Shown here: positions 40,846 through 49,833 of the stretch, piece by piece
Position numbering within the stretch: position 1 is the stretch's first letter
Layout of the letters: every line of letters starts with the position of its first letter
DNA from: Sandarakinorhabdus sp. AAP62
Lineage (GTDB): Bacteria; Pseudomonadota; Alphaproteobacteria; Sphingomonadales; Sphingomonadaceae
Length of the DNA stretch: 64,000 nt
Direction of reading: 5' to 3'
Assembly (NCBI RefSeq): GCF_000331225.1
Contig: NZ_ANFY01000017.1
Location: forward strand, 170,739 to 234,738
The notes under the pieces: generated by a model
What the model was told of the DNA's origin: nothing
What the model saw: the letters and a program-made list of their open reading frames with translations, nothing else
The model's database searches: none
Program-made: the position numbers and the translations under genes

Positions 40846-43281
40846 TCACGGGAACACCCCCGTCCCCACCAGTTCGGTGCCGGCCAATACATTGCCGAGC
40901 GAACCCCACTCAGCACCGGTCCAATAGATTGCAGCGCCGTTCTCGTTGCGCAGCAGCACGTCGTCGCGGCCATCACCGCTCAGATCATGAAGGCCGGCGA
41001 TCGACCACCCCGCTGTGATCGTGGCGAAGGTCTGGAAGCCGTCGCCACCACGACCGACATCCCAGAAAACCGTGTCGCGATTGCTGTTCATCAGCACGAA
41101 ATCGTCGGCAAAGCCGCCGATCACATCGCCAAAGCCTGCGATCTGCCAACCCGACGACAATGTAAGCAAATGCCGCCAGCCACCTTCGGTGAAGGCGATG
41201 ACCTGGCCGCTCGTGTCATTCTGGATGATAATGTCATCCTTGCCGATACCATTGATGTTGGCCACGCCCTTCACCGTCCAGCCCGGCGTCAGCGTGAACA
41301 GATGCTGCGCGCTGCCGGCAGCAGCATCGAGCACACGCAAGGTTCGGTCTGGCCCTTGTAGCAGGATATCGGCGGCCCCATTGCCGCGCAGATCGCCAAG
41401 ACCAACAACATTGAAGCCGGGGCTCGACGGCAGCACCGCAAAGCCATTGCCACCCTGCGCCACATCCCAGCGGATCAGCCCGCCATCGGGCTGGCGGAAC
41501 AGCATATCGGTGCGGCCATCGCCGGTGAAATCGGCCGAGGCTATCACCTGGCTGTTGCCGCCGACCCGCAGGAAATAGCTGAAGCCATTGGAACCCTGCG
41601 CCGGATCCCATGCGATGAGATCGCGCGAGCCGGGCAGGAACAGCACCAGCTCCTCGGCAATCAGGTCCATCAGGCCGTCGGCGAACTCCACCTGCTCGAT
41701 GCCGGTCAGCGTATCCGTGCCGTCGCCCTGCGCGCGCAGATCGCGCACGGTCACGATGTCGCCGCTGCGCGTCACCTCGTAATCGCGGCGGCCGCCCGAG
41801 AAGACCGCGGTATCGCTGCCGATGCCGCCATCCAGCCGGTCGGAACCGCCACCGCCCACCAGCGTGTCGTTGCCCGCGCTGCCGAACAGATCATCGCCAC
41901 CAAAGCCACCTTCGATCCGATCATTGCCGGCGCCGCCGAACAGCCGATCGTTGCCGGCATAGCCAAAGATGGTGCCGCCGGCGGTGCCCATGCGGCCATC
42001 ATAGACATCGTCACCATAATAAAGCTGCACCGGGCCAAGGATGGTGCCGTTGTTGATCACGGTGACCGAAAGTCGATCATCGGCCTGCTGGCGTTGATCG
42101 AACACGGTTTCGAAGAAATCACGGTTGGGAAAGCCATAACGGCCGATCGTGGCGGTCGATTCCAGGATGAGGGTACCGCGCGATGAAACGGTGACGGCGG
42201 CATTGGGCAGTTGCGATTGGGCCAGGGTGAGCTGGCCGGCGGAATCGCCGGTGATTTCCAGCAGATCGCGGGCATTGATCAGCCGTACGAAGGAGGTGGC
42301 CGAAGTGTAGGTGCCGGTATCGAGCCGTTCGAAATTGCTGAAGCGGCCAAGATCGACGGTTTGCTCCGTTACGGCATCGATGCGCAGGGAGTCGATGCCG
42401 GCACCGCCATCCACGTCGCCAACGATGGTGGGCAAAGGCGCGTTGCCAAAGGCGCTCCACCAGAATTCATCGTCGCCACCCCCCAGCAGGGCCGAGCCGA
42501 GCAGACGTGTCTGGCCGAAGCTTGACGAGGTGATTTCCAGCGATTCCGTGCGGTCCGATCCGGTGACGTTTCGCAACGTCGATCCCGAAGCAAGCCGCAG
42601 GCGACTGCCGTCCAACGCGACATCCGTTTCCGGGTTGCGGGATTCGATCAGGCCCACCGTGCCCGGGAAGCCATTCAAGAGTGTCGAAACGATGGATATC
42701 TGCTGAAACCCGGAAAAGCCGGACAGGTTGCCGTTGGCATCGATCAGCTCCAGTCGCTCGAAATTGATGGCCAGCGACGCGGAATAATTGCCGTTCAGTT
42801 CATCCGGCGTGCCCTGGATGGTCAGCGTGTCAAAACCGTCGCCGCCGTTGGCATTGATATTGTGGGATTGGCCGGGCTTGCTGATCAGCCGGTAGGCATC
42901 ATCGCCGGTCCCCAGGTTCACCTGCAGATCGAACTGCGTGCTCTGGTCCGGGCTTTGCACGAACAGGTCATTGCCGCCCTGCAACGCCACGTTGCCGACG
43001 ATCAGGCCCGCATTGCGGACCTCGTCGGCTTCGGCAGAGCCACGGATGGCAAAGGGCGGCGGAAAACTGTCAAAGCCGCGGATGATGCCGCCACTTTCGT
43101 TGATGATCACGCCGCCCGCTTCCAGGCTGATGGCGGGCTGATCGGCGCTGGTGGAGATGATGCGGCCGCGTTCGGTGTTGATCAGCCGAACGCCCGTGGC
43201 CGTGATGCGGTAGGCGGGGGCACCTTCCACGCGCTGATCGACAGAAACCGATTGGCCAATGGTGGAAAGCGTGATCGTCAT
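40846..43281 (-). CDS. Large secreted-type RTX/FG-GAP repeat protein in the capsule export operon
   Basis: About 811 residues, no Sec signal. ATG 43281 (MTITLSTIGQ) is preferred over a TTG at 43305. Residues 1-430 are beta-rich with many aspartates and asparagines (GGNDLFVQ, GGDGFDTLTIQG). Around residues 435-500 lie calcium-binding nonapeptides (GYAGNDRLFGGAGNDRIEGG, GSAGNDTLVGGGGSDRLDGG). The C-terminal 240 residues hold five FG-GAP/VCBS repeats, each with a D-x-x-G-x-G-x-x-D-hydrophobic loop (FTGDGRTDML, DLSGDGRDDVLL). RTX proteins usually leave by type I secretion, but no such exporter is here. It lies 65 bases after kpsT on the same strand. Confidence 0.82.
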   Translation of the reverse strand: MTITLSTIGQSVSVDQRVEGAPAYRITATGVRLINTERGRIISTSADQPAISLEAGGVIINESGGIIRGFDSFPPPFAIRGSAEADEVRNAGLIVGNVALQGGNDLFVQSPDQSTQFDLQVNLGTGDDAYRLISKPGQSHNINANGGDGFDTLTIQGTPDELNGNYSASLAINFERLELIDANGNLSGFSGFQQISIVSTLLNGFPGTVGLIESRNPETDVALDGSRLRLASGSTLRNVTGSDRTESLEITSSSFGQTRLLGSALLGGGDDEFWWSAFGNAPLPTIVGDVDGGAGIDSLRIDAVTEQTVDLGRFSNFERLDTGTYTSATSFVRLINARDLLEITGDSAGQLTLAQSQLPNAAVTVSSRGTLILESTATIGRYGFPNRDFFETVFDQRQQADDRLSVTVINNGTILGPVQLYYGDDVYDGRMGTAGGTIFGYAGNDRLFGGAGNDRIEGGFGGDDLFGSAGNDTLVGGGGSDRLDGGIGSDTAVFSGGRRDYEVTRSGDIVTVRDLRAQGDGTDTLTGIEQVEFADGLMDLIAEELVLFLPGSRDLIAWDPAQGSNGFSYFLRVGGNSQVIASADFTGDGRTDMLFRQPDGGLIRWDVAQGGNGFAVLPSSPGFNVVGLGDLRGNGAADILLQGPDRTLRVLDAAAGSAQHLFTLTPGWTVKGVANINGIGKDDIIIQNDTSGQVIAFTEGGWRHLLTLSSGWQIAGFGDVIGGFADDFVLMNSNRDTVFWDVGRGGDGFQTFATITAGWSIAGLHDLSGDGRDDVLLRNENGAAIYWTGAEWGSLGNVLAGTELVGTGVFP

Positions 43282-43346
43282 GGGCAATTCACTCAGTAAA
43301 TCCAATTGGTCGAACGTAGCGACTATGCAGTACGCTCAACTGGGCA

Positions 43347-44003
43347 TCAAGCGGCCATGACCTGGTTGTGATGAGCAAGTGCACTTTCAATATCAGGGAA
43401 ATGGTGCAGCACACCTTTTTCCAGCACGCAGGCGCGTTGAGCGTGCAGCCGCAGATAGTGGCTATCGTGCGATACGATGATCAAGGCGCGATCGGCGCGC
43501 TTCACGAACAATTCCTCTTGGCAACGTTGCTGGAAGCGGGAGTCTCCAACCGCAACCACTTCGTCGATCAGGTAGCAATCGAAGTCGATCATCATGGACA
43601 GGGCGAACGCCAGCCTTGCCCGCATGCCGGACGAATAGACCTTCACCGGTTCGCGCAGGTAGCGCCCAAGCTGAGAGAAATCCTCGACGAAATCGATGAC
43701 ATCTTCGAACGCGACATCATAGACCCGGCAGATGAAGCGGATATTGTCCACGCCAGTCAGAGCGCCCTGAAAGGCGCCGGTGAACGCCAGTGGCCACGAA
43801 ATTCGCATGGTCCGTTCAATCTTGCCCGACGAGGGCTGCTCAATGCCGCTGATCAGGCGGATCAGAGTCGACTTGCCGGCGCCATTGCCGCCAACGATGC
43901 AGACATGATCGCCGCGCTGGACCGTCAGGTTGATGCCCTTGAGCACCTCGACCTGCCCGCCGCGCACGGGATAGAATTTGTGGACGTCGGTCAGCCGGAT
44001 CAT
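43347..44003 (-). CDS. kpsT: Capsule ABC exporter ATPase KpsT
   Basis: A 218-residue ATPase. Walker A is CIVGGNGAGKSTLIRL, a Q-loop precursor region leads to the signature VYSSGMRARLAFALSM, and Walker B is CYLIDEVVAVGD with the conserved switch histidine in IIVSHDSHYL. The FTGAFQGALTG element is typical of polysaccharide ABC ATPases. It pairs with KpsM, whose stop overlaps its start (ATGA). Together they move the lipid-linked capsule across the inner membrane. Confidence 0.95.
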   Translation of the reverse strand: MIRLTDVHKFYPVRGGQVEVLKGINLTVQRGDHVCIVGGNGAGKSTLIRLISGIEQPSSGKIERTMRISWPLAFTGAFQGALTGVDNIRFICRVYDVAFEDVIDFVEDFSQLGRYLREPVKVYSSGMRARLAFALSMMIDFDCYLIDEVVAVGDSRFQQRCQEELFVKRADRALIIVSHDSHYLRLHAQRACVLEKGVLHHFPDIESALAHHNQVMAA

Positions 44004-44794
44004 TCGAGCACATACTCACGGCTGACCTTGCGCTCCAGAGCGAGGGCCATGATGCTGAGACCAAGATTGACGGCCACAAGATAGCCAATATCATACCGTG
44101 CATCAAAGACGCTGCCAAAGAACGCGTCCCGGATCATTTCCGTGCAATTGACCATCGGGATCAGCAGTGCCGCCGACTGGAAATCGGGCGGCAACGCTTC
44201 GACCAGAAATGCGGCACCGGCCAGCGGGAAAAGCAGATAAGCTGCAGGATGCCAAAGCTTTTCGACCGTTTCGGATTTCTCTGACAACGCCCCGAGAAAA
44301 ATCGCGAAGGCAGCACCAAACCATGCTGTCAAAAACCACCCAAGGACCAGTAGCAGCAGGTTCTCCGGGGGTTCAATCAGTTCAAGACCGACGAATGCCA
44401 TACCAAGAATAGCGAAAGACGTGGTGGCGCCCATGGCCTCGAGCACAATGCGCGCGATGTAGATATCCATGATGCGTACGTTGCGGTGATACATCAACGC
44501 CGAATTGGGCGCGATGGCGCCGATGCACCGATTGGGCATGTTTCGCCACAACAGAACGGTTGAATAGCCCGTAAGCGCAAACGCGGCGATGGGCAGGTCC
44601 GACAACTGGTGCAGCCCGGCGATGGTCCACAAGGTGGTGATGCCAAGCGTGAACAGCATGGGTTCAACGAACAACCACAGGAAACCGATGTTGTGCCGGC
44701 CATAGCGGGTGAGCACTTCACGCAGCAACAGCGCGCGCAGAACGCCCAGCTGGATTCGGGCGGAACGTGCCAGCGAGGCGTTGGCAGCAGACAC
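44000..44794 (-). CDS. kpsM: Capsule ABC exporter permease KpsM
   Basis: A 264-residue ABC-2 type permease with about six membrane helices. The N-terminal cytosolic piece LGVLRALLLREVLTRYGRHN precedes the first helix, as in KpsM. The tail LFPLAGAAFLVEALPPDFQS and VNCTEMIRDAFFGSVF is family-typical. A GTG start at 44794 lies 4 bases after the kpsE stop. The body of the gene is a little lower in G+C than kpsE. Confidence 0.93.
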   Translation of the reverse strand: MSAANASLARSARIQLGVLRALLLREVLTRYGRHNIGFLWLFVEPMLFTLGITTLWTIAGLHQLSDLPIAAFALTGYSTVLLWRNMPNRCIGAIAPNSALMYHRNVRIMDIYIARIVLEAMGATTSFAILGMAFVGLELIEPPENLLLLVLGWFLTAWFGAAFAIFLGALSEKSETVEKLWHPAAYLLFPLAGAAFLVEALPPDFQSAALLIPMVNCTEMIRDAFFGSVFDARYDIGYLVAVNLGLSIMALALERKVSREYVLE

Positions 44795-44798
44795 GCAG

Positions 44799-45971
44799 CT
44801 AGTCCTTGTGTTCGCGAATGCCGGCGAGCAGCATTGACAGCACGCCCCACGCGACCAACCCCGCGATCAGTGTGGACAGGATGCCCCGGATGCGAAGGGG
44901 TTCCATCGCATCATCAGGCCGGCTCGGCAGGGCGACGCGTTCGACATAGGCGCGCTGGCGCCTTGCCTCGTTGCGGGCGTCTTGCAGGGTGGCCAGCGCC
45001 GCCGCCAGTTGGCGATCGGCAAATTCGCGTTCCACCTGCAGGCGTTGATATTGGGCGGCCGTGGCCGACAGTGAACCACTGCTGCCCGCCACTTCGCCCA
45101 TCTGTTCGCCAATGGCGCGCTGCAGGCCGGCGATGCGCACCTTCAGCAGCGGGATCTGCGGATTTTCGCCAGCAACGGCCGACAGTTGCAGCAATTGCAT
45201 GCGCGCGCCGATCAGTTCGTCCTGCAGCTTGGAAATCATCTGCAGCTGCACGCTGGCCTGGCGTTCCGGATCAATCACCCCGGCGCGATTGCGGAACGCT
45301 GCGAGGGCCAGCGCTGCCGTGCGCGCCCGGCCCTGCGCTTCCATCACTTCACGTTCGGCATAGCGCACCAGATCGCCGCGGCTGCGATCATTGAGCTGGT
45401 TCACCAGGGCTTCGGCGCGTTCGAGCAGGCGCCGGTTCATCACCTGCGCGTCCTGCGGCGTGAAGGCCCGCACCATCATGGTGGCGATGCCGGTCTCGCT
45501 GTCGAAATCGACCGCGACCTTGTCTTCGTAATAGAGGAACAGTTCCTCGAACGACCCATCGAAGCCGAACGGATCGAAGCGGTTGAGGATGAAGATGCCA
45601 TCGTTGCCCCACGCCCGGCGGGCCAGGCCATCGGTATCGAGCGCCCGCAGCGCATCACGCGAACTGATATAGCCCTGCGCCGCGCGCATTTCATCGCTGC
45701 CGTTGGAAAACCCGGCGGTTTCCAGCAACATGCCCACGCCCGAAACCGCAGGTTTCTTGGGGCTGCGCACCACGAAACGGCTTTCGGAAATATAGACGTC
45801 CGACGCCAGGACGCCGAAATAGAGGACCGCCAGCCCGGTGGGCGCCACCACGCACAGCCAGAACAGCAGCCCCACCCCGGAGAGCCAGCGTTTCAGGCCG
45901 CCAACGGGCCCGGGGCCGCCATAGGGCGCCACGTCTGCCGAACCCGGGTCGATCTTGGGCTGAGAATTCAT
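44799..45971 (-). CDS. kpsE: Capsule export inner-membrane protein KpsE
   Basis: About 390 residues of the polysaccharide co-polymerase type. One helix lies near residues 35-55 (SGVGLLFWLCVVAPTGLAVL) and another near the C-terminus (GILSTLIAGLVAWGVLSMLL). The periplasmic part is a long coiled coil (about 170-345) around MEAQGRARTAALALAAFR and LQVEREFADRQLAAALATLQ. DVYISESRFVVRSPKKPAV is a KpsE/BexC hallmark. ATG 45971 follows CGGAAACG; a GTG at 45983 is an alternative. It links the KpsMT exporter to the outer-membrane channel encoded divergently. Confidence 0.92.
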   Translation of the reverse strand: MNSQPKIDPGSADVAPYGGPGPVGGLKRWLSGVGLLFWLCVVAPTGLAVLYFGVLASDVYISESRFVVRSPKKPAVSGVGMLLETAGFSNGSDEMRAAQGYISSRDALRALDTDGLARRAWGNDGIFILNRFDPFGFDGSFEELFLYYEDKVAVDFDSETGIATMMVRAFTPQDAQVMNRRLLERAEALVNQLNDRSRGDLVRYAEREVMEAQGRARTAALALAAFRNRAGVIDPERQASVQLQMISKLQDELIGARMQLLQLSAVAGENPQIPLLKVRIAGLQRAIGEQMGEVAGSSGSLSATAAQYQRLQVEREFADRQLAAALATLQDARNEARRQRAYVERVALPSRPDDAMEPLRIRGILSTLIAGLVAWGVLSMLLAGIREHKD

Positions 45972-46423
45972 CGTTTCCGTCACGTCACAACAGGGGGCAC
46001 CCCCGACCGCGGCCGGAGAATTGCCCTTGCGGATAGCGGATAATGGCCTTGCCGCCTAGATGGGCGCTGGCGCCGCACCAGCGCGCCAAGGCCGACGGGC
46101 CAATGAATATTGTTTCGGCATGGTGCAAACAAGATCATGGCGATTTCATTCTCCTCCACTGGCAAACCAGCCCGCCTTGACTTGCGGTTCCGGCGCGATG
46201 TCTGCTGGTCATCATCATGTCTGTCGCCGATTGCCTGCACAGGGTCTTGAACCAGAACGGAGCCGTTCGTCGCATTTCCGCAACATCTTGTGGAAGCCGG
46301 TTGGGTGCGGACGGTTTCACCAATGCAGCGGACCGGCCCTGCTTTGACATTGGCCGGGCCTGATGCCATGCCGATGCCGGTTTTCAGCCCCCGGAACCCA
46401 TAGTCTGCACGAGCGCTTCGTTC
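45972..46423. other. 450-base divergent region between kpsE and the Wza/KpsD gene
   Basis: Both export units start here, so it must carry promoters in both directions and is a natural place for capsule regulation. No confident -35/-10 pair or operator could be read by eye. Open frames inside it lack domain or ribosome signals. A slight rise in A+T lies near 46110-46150 (AATGAATATTG). No tRNA, repeat or riboswitch pattern is visible. Confidence 0.45.
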
Positions 46424-47593
46424 ATGATCCTTTCTCGCCTGCCTTCCCGTCCGCTCATCGCTGCCCGGCTTGCGCTGCTGGCGGCATCCGGCATAGCGCT
46501 GGCCGCCTGCCAGCCCTTTGGCCCCGGCCGCCAGGTCGTGCTGAACGGGGGCAGCGTGCCCGCCGCCGCCAATGAGGCCGCAGCCCAGATCAAGGTCGTG
46601 CAGGTGCGCGGAGACATGGCGGCGCAGTTCAAGCCGCCGCCGCCGTGGCCGGCCTTTGCCGATGTGCTGGGTGGCGCCAAGCCGGTGGGCACCGTGGTTG
46701 GCACCGGCGACGCGCTGGAGGTGACGATCTGGGAAGCCCCGCCGGCCACCCTGTTTGGCGGCGCCATCGATACCCGCATCGGCACCGCGATCAGCACGGC
46801 GCGGCCCACCGCCCTGCCCGAACTGCTGGTCGGCCCCGAAGGCAGCATCAGCGTGCCCTTTGCCGGGCAGGTGCCGGCCAGTGGTCGCACCCTGCGCGAG
46901 ATCGAGGCCGATATCGTGCGTCGTCTGCGCGGCCGGGCCAATGCACCGCAAGCCATTGTGCGACTTGTGCGCAACACCACCGCCACGGTGACGGTGGTGG
47001 GCGAAGTTCCCAATTCAGCCCGGCTGCCGATCAGCCCGCGCGGGGAACGCCTGCTCGATGCGCTGGCCCAGGTGGGCGGGGTGAAACCACCGGTGAACCT
47101 GACCACAATCCAGGTGACACGCGACGGCCGCACCTATCGCATGGCGCTGGCCGACATCATCACCCAGGCCAACAACAATATCGTGCTGGCCAAGGATGAC
47201 GTGATCACTGCGCTGTTCCAGCCCTACAGCTTCACCGTGCTGGGCGCGGCGACCAAGAATGATGAAATCCGCTTTGAAGCCATGGGCATCACCCTGTCGC
47301 AGGCGCTGGGCCGCTTTGGTGGCCTGCAGGATGGCCGGGCCAATCCGCGCGGTGTCTTCCTGTTCCGTTGGGAGGAACCTGCGACGCCGGGCGGCCCGCG
47401 GGTGCCGGTCATCTACAGCTTCGATCTGAAGGACCCGGCAGTCTATTTCCTGACCCAGCAGTTCCGCATGGCGGACAAGGATGTGATCTACATCACCAAT
47501 TCCCCAATCGCGGAATTGCAGCGCTTTGTGAGCATCGTCTCGCAGACCCTGCTGCCGATTGCCACTGTTACCACCGTCATTCAGCAGAACTGA
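46424..47593 (+). CDS. Outer-membrane polysaccharide export lipoprotein (Wza/KpsD type)
   Basis: A 389-residue lipoprotein. The signal ends in the lipobox LAAC with Cys29. The export domain has VVGTGDALEVTIWEAPPATL, GSISVPFAGQVPASGRTLRE, and IVRLVRNTTATVTVVGEVPN. One or two SLBB domains follow (LLDALAQVGGVKPPVNLT; FTVLGAATKNDEIRFEAMG). The protein should form the channel that receives capsule from KpsE-KpsMT. No strong ribosome site precedes ATG 46424. It is divergent from kpsE and 11 bases upstream of a glycosyltransferase. Confidence 0.9.
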   Translation: MILSRLPSRPLIAARLALLAASGIALAACQPFGPGRQVVLNGGSVPAAANEAAAQIKVVQVRGDMAAQFKPPPPWPAFADVLGGAKPVGTVVGTGDALEVTIWEAPPATLFGGAIDTRIGTAISTARPTALPELLVGPEGSISVPFAGQVPASGRTLREIEADIVRRLRGRANAPQAIVRLVRNTTATVTVVGEVPNSARLPISPRGERLLDALAQVGGVKPPVNLTTIQVTRDGRTYRMALADIITQANNNIVLAKDDVITALFQPYSFTVLGAATKNDEIRFEAMGITLSQALGRFGGLQDGRANPRGVFLFRWEEPATPGGPRVPVIYSFDLKDPAVYFLTQQFRMADKDVIYITNSPIAELQRFVSIVSQTLLPIATVTTVIQQN

Positions 47594-47604
47594 GCCCAAC
47601 GTTC

Positions 47605-48771
47605 GTGGCTGACAACGCCGCACCACTGTTGCTGGACGCCTCGCGCATGGTGTGGCGGCGCTGGGCTGGCGTGCGTCCAACCGGGATCGATCGGCTGTGC
47701 CTGGCCTGGCATGATCATTATGCGGCCCGCGCCCAGGTCGTGCTGGTGCACCGGCGTGGCCGCCACATCCTGCCGATGGCCGCATCACAGGCACTGTTCA
47801 GGCTGCTGGACGATGAGGGCCCGCGCGATCGGTTCCGCCGGCGGTTTGTGGCGTGGGCGGCGCGCAACCTGATCCACCTGCTGCGGCCGCAGTCGGGGCT
47901 TGGGCGGTTGTGGTTGAATGTCGGCCACACCGGGCTCAACCTGCCTCATCTCGCCGAATGGGTGCGCGCCGCCGATATCCGCCCGGTGTTGATGCTGCAC
48001 GATATCATCCCGATCACCCACCCCCAATATTGCCGCGACGGCGAGAGGGCGCGGCACGAGGTGCGGGTGAAGACGCTGCTCAGGATCGCGCATGCCATAC
48101 TCGGCAACAGCCAGGATACGCTGGACCGGTTGAACGCCTATGCGGCCAGTATCGACATGGCGGTACCGCGTGTCCTGCCGGTATGGCCGGGCACGCCGCG
48201 GCTGGCCATGCCGGCGGGCGCGCGGCCGGCGCCGAGCAATGATTTCATCATCCTGGGCACCATCGAGGGCCGCAAGAACCACATGTTGCTGCTGAATGTG
48301 TGGGAACGGCTGGTGGCGCAGTACGGTGAAGCCGCGCCGCGGCTGGTGATCATCGGGCGGCGCGGCTGGGCCTGTGATGATGTGCTGGCACGGCTGGATG
48401 CCGGGGGCTTTGGCAGCCGCGTGGTGGAAACCGGCGCGCTGTCAGACGATGATATCGCGCAGGCGCTGGCCGGCGCTCGTGCCCTGCTCTTCCCCAGTTT
48501 TGCCGAAGGCTATGGCCTGCCGCTGGTGGAGGCGCTGGATGCCGGCGTGCCGGTGATCGCCAGCAATCTGGATGTGTTCCGCGAGATCGGCCAGGGCGTG
48601 CCCGATCTGTTGCCGCCCGACGACGTGGAGGGCTGGGCCGCCGCGATCATGGCCTATGCCGCCCCCGACAGCCCGGCCCGCGCCGCCCAGATGGCCCGGC
48701 TGGCGCAGTTCCGCGCGCCGGATTGGCCGAGCCATTTCAAGGCGGTGGATGCGTTTCTGGAAACGCTTTGA
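47605..48771 (+). CDS. Family 4 (GT-B) glycosyltransferase
   Basis: About 388 residues from a GTG at 47605; an internal ATG at 47647 (MVWRRWAGVR) is possible. The C-terminal domain has DFIILGTIEGRKNHMLLLNV, RLVIIGRRGWACDDV, the SDDDIAQALAGARALLFPS stretch and FAEGYGLPLVEALDAGVPVI, the E-x7-E donor-binding motif. The N-terminal part has VGVRPTGIDRLCLAWHDHY-like sequence and LMLHDIIPITHPQYC. It probably uses a nucleotide-activated hexose for capsule or linker synthesis. It is co-transcribed with the Wza/KpsD gene and marks the end of the capsule locus. Confidence 0.88.
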   Translation: MADNAAPLLLDASRMVWRRWAGVRPTGIDRLCLAWHDHYAARAQVVLVHRRGRHILPMAASQALFRLLDDEGPRDRFRRRFVAWAARNLIHLLRPQSGLGRLWLNVGHTGLNLPHLAEWVRAADIRPVLMLHDIIPITHPQYCRDGERARHEVRVKTLLRIAHAILGNSQDTLDRLNAYAASIDMAVPRVLPVWPGTPRLAMPAGARPAPSNDFIILGTIEGRKNHMLLLNVWERLVAQYGEAAPRLVIIGRRGWACDDVLARLDAGGFGSRVVETGALSDDDIAQALAGARALLFPSFAEGYGLPLVEALDAGVPVIASNLDVFREIGQGVPDLLPPDDVEGWAAAIMAYAAPDSPARAAQMARLAQFRAPDWPSHFKAVDAFLETL

Positions 48772-48780
48772 CCCAAAGTC

Positions 48781-49692
48781 TCAGCGTTGCGTCGACGGCA
48801 CCGGCTCCACGCCGGTGATGCGGCCGTGGACAAGGTCGCTGTAATCCTGCGCCAGTTGCAGCGTCGCCGCGCCGACCTGGAAATTCCACGGGCCGATTTC
48901 GGCCAGCGGCGTCACTTCGGCGGCTGAACCGGTGAGGAAGGCTTCCTGGAAATTGGCCAATTCTTCCGGCCAGATCGCGCGTTCCACCACCTTGATGCCG
49001 CGGCGTTGGGCGAGCGCAATGATGGAACGGCGGGTGATGCCATCGAGGAAGCAATCGGGGGTGGGCGTGTGCAGTTCGCCGTTCTGGAAGAAGAAGATGT
49101 TGGCGCCCGTCGCTTCAGCCACCTGGCCGCGCCAATCCAGCATCATCGCATCATTGTAGCCGGCATTTTCCGCGGCATGCTTGGAGAGGGTGCAGATCAT
49201 GTAGAGGCCGGCGGCCTTGGCGCGCACTGGCGCGGTATAAGGCGCGGGCCGCCGCCACGGTGCGATGTTGAGGCGCAGGCCCTTTTTCAGCGCTTCCGGG
49301 CCAAAATAGGCGCCCCACTCCCAGGTGGCGACGGCGAGATGCGCCTTGGTCTTCTGGGCCGAAACACCCATCTGCTCGCTGCCGCGCCAGGCAACGGGGC
49401 GCACATAGGCGTTGGTGAGACCGTTGGCCGCCAGCGTCTGCCGGCAGGCTTCGTCGATCTCGTCCACGCTCCACGGCAGCGGGAAGCCCATGATGTTGGC
49501 CGAATCGATCAGCCGCTGCGAGTGCAACGACAGCGCATAGATATGGCCGCCATAGGCCCGCGCGCCTTCAAACACAGAGCTGGCATAGTGCAGGCCGTGG
49601 GTGAGGATATGGACATTGGCCTCCCGCCAGGGTTTCAGTTCACCGTCGATCCAGATGAAGCCGTTGCGATCGTCGAAGGTGGCGTCTGTCAT
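48781..49692 (-). CDS. ilvE: Branched-chain amino acid aminotransferase
   Basis: A 303-residue PLP enzyme, fold type IV. ATG 49692 follows AGAGG. It has GFIWIDGELKPWREANVHIL, THGLHYASSVFEGARAYGG, the PLP lysine region KAAGLYMICTLSKHAAENAG, YNDAMMLDWRGQVAEATGAN, and FLTGSAAEVTPLAEIG, which binds cofactor phosphate. It catalyses the last step of leucine, isoleucine and valine synthesis. It is divergent from a MarR regulator, with a candidate operator over its probable promoter (49804-49832). Confidence 0.94.
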   Translation of the reverse strand: MTDATFDDRNGFIWIDGELKPWREANVHILTHGLHYASSVFEGARAYGGHIYALSLHSQRLIDSANIMGFPLPWSVDEIDEACRQTLAANGLTNAYVRPVAWRGSEQMGVSAQKTKAHLAVATWEWGAYFGPEALKKGLRLNIAPWRRPAPYTAPVRAKAAGLYMICTLSKHAAENAGYNDAMMLDWRGQVAEATGANIFFFQNGELHTPTPDCFLDGITRRSIIALAQRRGIKVVERAIWPEELANFQEAFLTGSAAEVTPLAEIGPWNFQVGAATLQLAQDYSDLVHGRITGVEPVPSTQR

Positions 49693-49803
49693 GGTCAGCC
49701 TCTGGCAGCGTGAAACGATGAGGGGGCGCCTTGCCCTTCGCCAGCAACAAACGAACAGCGTTGCCGCCTCCGTCTTGCCGGGAATTGCGCGTCCCGCTTG
49801 TGC

Positions 49804-49832
49804 TGACATAGGCTTTATGGCAGATAAGTCAA
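49804..49832 (-). promoter_or_regulatory. Candidate ilvE promoter overlapped by a two-fold operator
   Basis: On the minus strand TTGACT (49832-49827), 16 bases, then TATGTC (49810-49805) resemble -35 and -10 boxes pointing to ilvE. The same bases form imperfect inverted half-sites, TGACATA at 49804-49810 and TAAGTCA at 49825-49831, 21 bases apart centre to centre. It ends 2 bases before the marR start. A MarR-type dimer here could control both genes. This is inference from pattern only. Confidence 0.4.
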
Positions 49833-49833
49833 C

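Noticed and set aside
46060..46347. Small plus-strand open frame in the kpsE-Wza gap
   Set aside because: No ribosome site, no domain, and biased composition; more likely regulatory DNA.
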